Part shown: piece after piece, positions 14,382 through 16,998 of the stretch
Layout of the letters: each line of letters opens with the position of its first letter
Position numbering within the stretch: the stretch's first letter is position 1
Assembly: GCA_035542155.1 (NCBI GenBank)
Contig: DATKLX010000047.1
Coordinates: 1-16,998 of the forward strand
Direction of reading: 5' to 3'
Length of the DNA stretch: 16,998 nucleotides
Source: DATKLX01 sp035542155
GTDB taxonomy: Bacteria > Chloroflexota > Anaerolineae > Anaerolineales > Anaerolineaceae
Translations under genes and position numbers: made by a program
Notes under the pieces: generated by a model
Seen by the model: the letters and a program-made list of their open reading frames with translations, nothing else
What the model was told of the DNA's origin: nothing
Database searches by the model: none

Positions 14382-16277
14382 ATGCCACGCTGCTGTAATG
14401 GCGTCGTTTTGCACGTCGACTTGTCCCAGGGAAAGCTGTGGACCGAGACTCCCCCCGACGAGTTCTATCGCAAGTATGGCGGGGGCAGCGCGATGGGGAT
14501 GTACTACATCCTGAAGGAAACCCCCCGTGGGGCAGATCCACTCGGCCCGGAGAACATCCTCACCTTCTTTTCCGCGCTGCCGACCGGTTTACCGGTCTCC
14601 GGGCAGTCGCGGCTGACCGCTAATGCCCGCTCGCCGCTGAGCGGTGCGATCGGCGACAGCCAGTGCGGGGGTTTTTTCCCGGCTTACCTGAAGTTTTCGG
14701 GGTTCGACGGGATCGTACTGCGCGGGCAGTCGCCGCGACCGGTATACCTCTATCTCCACGACGGACAGGCCGAGCTGCGCGACGCGGCGCACCTGTGGGG
14801 GAAGAAGACGGATGAGGCCGAAGCGCTGATCAAAGCCGAGATGGGTGAAGCAAAGGTCGAAGTGCTCCAGATCGGCCCGGCGGGTGAAAAGCTGGCCCGC
14901 CTGGCGGCGATGATGAACATGCACAACCGGGCTAACGGTCGCAACGGGCTGGGCGCAGTGATGGGCTCCAAAAAGCTAAAGGCGATTGTGGTCCAGGGGA
15001 AAAGCAAGATCTCGGCAGCCGATCCAGCCGGAGTGACCCGCCTGCAGCGCTCTGGGACGGCTTCGATCGACCAGTACCCGGACGTCAAAGGACTCTTCAT
15101 GAATGGCACCGCCGACGTGGTCGCCTTCCAGAACTCGATCGGCTCCTTCCCGACCTTCAACTACAACCAGGGCCAGTTCGACGAATTCCAGGCGCTGTGC
15201 GGCGACCGGATGACGGAATCCATCCTCAAGGCGCGGGACACGTGCTACTCCTGCACGGTGCGCTGCAAGCGGGTAGTGGAGACGGAGTACGGCGGGGTGA
15301 AAGTGCGCCCCGATTTTGGTGGCCCGGAATATGAGACGATCGGCACCATGGGGGCATACTGCGGGGTCAGCGACTTGAGCGCAGTGGCGCTGGCCAGCCA
15401 GCTTTGCGACACCTACGGCCTGGATACGATCGGGACCGGCGCGACGATCGCCTTTGCCATGGAATGCTTCGAGAACGGCCTGCTGACCTTGGAGGACACC
15501 GGCGGGATCGAGCTGTGTTTTGGCAATCCGGACGCGGTGGTGAAGATGGTCGAGCTGATCGGCGAGCGCAAGGGGTTGGGCGAGCTGCTGGGCGAGGGCT
15601 CGGCGCGAGTGGCGGAGAAGATCGGCCCGGTGGCGCTGGAGTACCTGGTGACGGTTAAGAGCACCGAGCTGCCGGCCCACGCGCCGCAGGCGAAGAAATC
15701 GCTGGGGCTGATCTTCGCGGTCAACCCCTTTGGGGCCGACCACCAGTCCTCGGAGCACGACCCGATGTATGAAGAAGGCGGGCTGGCGCATTATTACGAG
15801 CGCCTGGCGCTGATCGGGCTGAACCAGGTTCAGCAGCCGGGGACGATGACCGACGAAAAAGTGCGCTTCGCTTATCTGAGCGAGGTCTTTTATTCCGCGC
15901 TGGACACCTACAACCTGTGCCAGTTCGTCTGGGGGCCGGCATGGACGCTGTACGGCCCCAAAGAGACGGCCGAGATGCTCAGCGCTGTTTCGGGTTGGGA
16001 GATCGATATTGCCGAGATCATGGAGGTCGGCGCGCGGCGGCTAAACATGTTGCGCGCGTTCAACGCCCGCGAGGGCTTTACCCGCGCGGAGGATATCCTG
16101 CCGAAGAAGTTCAGCCGTGAGATGGCTGGCAGCGGCCCCACGGCCGGGGTGGCTTACCTGCCCGAGGACCTGGAGCATTACAAGGACGTCTATTACGCGC
16201 TGGCCGGGTGGGATCCGGCGACAGGCAACCCGACCCGCGAGCGGCTGGCCGAGCTGGGGCTGGAGTGGGTGAACTAG
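14382..16277 (+). CDS. aor: Tungsten-type aldehyde:ferredoxin oxidoreductase (AOR family), copy 2
   Basis: A 631-residue paralog of the AOR at 7119-9029, with the same reaction type. The ATG at 14382 is preferred over 14337 because AAGGAG lies six bases upstream and the family begins with a GVVLHVDLS-like strand. Cluster ligands are Cys288-x2-Cys291-x3-Cys295 (TCYSCTVRC) and Cys513 (NLCQFVWGP). The pterin motif DTYGLDT (343-349) has the family's D-x-x-G-L-D form, which copy 1 lacks at the Gly. Other landmarks: ANGRNGLGAVMGSKKLKAI (184-202) and NPFGADHQSSEHDP (448-461). The copies differ most in the region after the first cysteine cluster and around the substrate pocket (copy 1 ETGADHLVSIHDP), implying different aldehydes. 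The next gene, a MoaD-like carrier, starts one base after this gene's stop codon. Confidence 0.95.
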   Translation: MPRCCNGVVLHVDLSQGKLWTETPPDEFYRKYGGGSAMGMYYILKETPRGADPLGPENILTFFSALPTGLPVSGQSRLTANARSPLSGAIGDSQCGGFFPAYLKFSGFDGIVLRGQSPRPVYLYLHDGQAELRDAAHLWGKKTDEAEALIKAEMGEAKVEVLQIGPAGEKLARLAAMMNMHNRANGRNGLGAVMGSKKLKAIVVQGKSKISAADPAGVTRLQRSGTASIDQYPDVKGLFMNGTADVVAFQNSIGSFPTFNYNQGQFDEFQALCGDRMTESILKARDTCYSCTVRCKRVVETEYGGVKVRPDFGGPEYETIGTMGAYCGVSDLSAVALASQLCDTYGLDTIGTGATIAFAMECFENGLLTLEDTGGIELCFGNPDAVVKMVELIGERKGLGELLGEGSARVAEKIGPVALEYLVTVKSTELPAHAPQAKKSLGLIFAVNPFGADHQSSEHDPMYEEGGLAHYYERLALIGLNQVQQPGTMTDEKVRFAYLSEVFYSALDTYNLCQFVWGPAWTLYGPKETAEMLSAVSGWEIDIAEIMEVGARRLNMLRAFNAREGFTRAEDILPKKFSREMAGSGPTAGVAYLPEDLEHYKDVYYALAGWDPATGNPTRERLAELGLEWVN

Positions 16278-16278
16278 C

Positions 16279-16515
16279 TTGATCCGCGTTTCGGTGGTGC
16301 TGTATTCGATTTTGAGGGAAAAGCTGCCGCCGGAAGCCCGCGGGCGTGCGACGCTCGAGCTTCCGGTGGGCAGCCGGGTGGCGGACCTCTTCCGGCATCT
16401 GGACCTGCCGGAGACATCCCCCTGGGCGTTGAACGGGGCGCTCGAGCGGGATAAAGAACGGGTCCTTCAAGACGGAGACCAGTTCCAGGCCTTTCGCCAG
16501 GGGGCCGGGGGGTGA
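16279..16515 (+). CDS. MoaD/ThiS-like sulfur carrier protein
   Basis: A 78-residue ubiquitin-fold protein: beta strand MIRVSVVLYSILREKLP, then TLELPVGSRVADLF, ALNGALERD, a QDGDQFQAF segment, and a C-terminal Gly-Gly (77-78), the site that is adenylated and thiocarboxylated. Such carriers supply sulfur to the dithiolene of molybdopterin, needed for the tungsten-pterin cofactor of AOR. The start is a TTG at 16279, one base after the AOR stop, so translation is probably coupled. Small MoaD-like genes next to AOR genes are a known pattern. No MoeB/ThiF-type activating enzyme is seen in the window. ThiS (thiamin) is a less likely alternative because of the context. Confidence 0.88.
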   Translation: MIRVSVVLYSILREKLPPEARGRATLELPVGSRVADLFRHLDLPETSPWALNGALERDKERVLQDGDQFQAFRQGAGG

Positions 16516-16534
16516 AGGAATATTCAGAAAAAAG

Positions 16535-16804
16535 GGGGACACGGATTGGATCGTTGCCCCGCAGACCGGGCCGGCCCGCAGCGTTCTTATCCATGCGGCG
16601 GAGCTAGCCGCCCGGGCAGCCGTAGAGGTCGAACTCGTCGCATCGACCCCCTTGAGCGATCACCGCCGCGACCGAGTCCACGATCGCGCGGTACAGCGAC
16701 CCGACCTGGCGGTCATCGAGCCGGTCGATGGGATGGCGGGGGTGGAGGCGCGCCGCGAAGAGATTGTCCTGGGCGATGGGGGTGGAGAGGCTGTTTCTGT
16801 GAGA
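16535..16804 (-). pseudogene. Decayed C-terminal fragment of a formamidopyrimidine-DNA glycosylase (Fpg/MutM family) gene
   Basis: On the minus strand a frame from 16804 reads IAQDNLFAARLHPRHPIDRL, then VGSLYRAIVDSVAAVIAQGG and EFDLYGCPGG, the helix-two-turn-helix part of Fpg-type enzymes (compare the family's QDILF.A.IHP and AQGGR.TE.DLFG.PGGY). The expected Tyr after PGG is a TAG (complement of 16604-16606). Reading through it, the frame continues MDKNAAGRPGLRGNDPIRV, where the zinc-finger Cys-x2-Cys of Fpg (GxPCPxCGxPI) has become Gly-x2-Gly. The N-terminal catalytic domain with the active-site Pro/Glu is absent and a TGA (16805-16807) closes the frame upstream. So this is a truncated, inactivated remnant. 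The family call is from remembered motifs. Confidence 0.6.
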
Positions 16805-16932
16805 TCAACAAATTTCATTTTGTCAATCCGTCAAAACTGAGGTTCAGACAAAAGATTGGACATGAGGATGGATCAAGCTTTGAAATGTCGTGAAAGCGGT
16901 CTGCAAGACAGCCGTCTTCTGATCTTGAGTAA
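16805..16932. other. AT-rich stretch without a gene
   Basis: Between the glycosylase remnant and the direct repeats the base composition drops sharply and no frame looks coding. A short dyad AAGAC-N4-GTCTT (on the minus strand, about 16906-16919) is visible. The stretch may be foreign DNA joined to the remnant. Confidence 0.4.
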
Positions 16933-16998
16933 GTGTCCACTTTTGTTTTATCAAAACAAACAAACCTGAATAGCGTTTCCACTTTTTGCCTTGCTTGC
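16933..16998. mobile_element. Putative insertion-sequence end, running out of the window
   Basis: Two 12-base direct repeats, GTGTCCACTTTT (16933-16944) and GTTTCCACTTTT (16975-16986), differ at one base and start 42 bases apart. The DNA from about 16800 onward is far more AT-rich than the rest and has no gene. Closely spaced terminal repeats like these are a feature of IS21-family ends. No transposase is in the window, so the call is tentative. Confidence 0.3.

Noticed and set aside
16546..16893. Plus-strand frame of 115 codons after the MoaD-like gene, and a second plus frame reading WIVAPQTGPARS
   Set aside because: Both are opposite the glycosylase remnant, which has recognisable motifs on the minus strand; the plus frames have no start with ribosome binding site and no known motif.
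16895..16925. tRNA-like segment containing GGTCTGCAAGAC
   Set aside because: No seven-pair acceptor stem, T-loop or five-pair anticodon stem can be drawn around it.

Overview
The window looks like a chromosomal piece of a GC-rich anaerobic bacterium, most likely a Chloroflexota member of the Anaerolineae type. The taxon is inferred from a secreted protein with a 'YLPLVVR' segment followed by a proline run, tungsten-type aldehyde:ferredoxin oxidoreductases (AOR), a COG4586/4587/3694-type ABC-2 exporter and a COG4315-type lipoprotein. No rRNA, tRNA or CRISPR array was seen.

Layout, left to right. (1) 1-1190: end of a secreted Ig-like protein (+) facing a lipoprotein gene (-), with a shared hairpin between them. 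(2) 1190-3860: a mostly empty stretch, then a minus-strand pair of phosphoglucomutase and isochorismatase-family hydrolase overlapping by ATGA, possibly followed by a 40-residue ORF overlapping by GTGA. (3) 3960-4380: an inverted pair of REP-like palindromes, a small membrane protein frame and a U-tailed terminator. (4) 4383-6973: a compact three-gene ABC-2 exporter (ATPase and two permeases) on the minus strand. (5) 7119-13378: four minus-strand genes in the order dehydrogenase of the saccharopine / carboxynorspermidine dehydrogenase family, APC permease, class III aminotransferase, AOR. Each of the three gaps holds a strong hairpin. (6) 13713-16515: an Lrp/AsnC regulator transcribed away from a second AOR gene, which is followed at once by a MoaD-like sulfur carrier ending in Gly-Gly; the AT-rich divergent gap has a palindrome and a -10 box. 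(7) 16520-16998: a decayed C-terminal fragment of a formamidopyrimidine-DNA glycosylase gene (in-frame TAG, both zinc cysteines of the first pair lost), then AT-rich DNA with 12-base direct repeats that resembles an insertion-sequence end.

How the genes may work together (inference): the permease brings in an amino acid or polyamine, the aminotransferase and dehydrogenase handle the amine or semialdehyde chemistry, and the two AORs oxidise the resulting aldehydes with ferredoxin as electron acceptor. The Lrp/AsnC protein would sense an amino acid and control both sides. No NAD(P)-dependent aldehyde dehydrogenase is seen in the window. The MoaD-like protein probably serves pterin-cofactor assembly for the AORs. 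The left part (sugar phosphate, hydrolase, exporter) seems unrelated housekeeping or accessory material.
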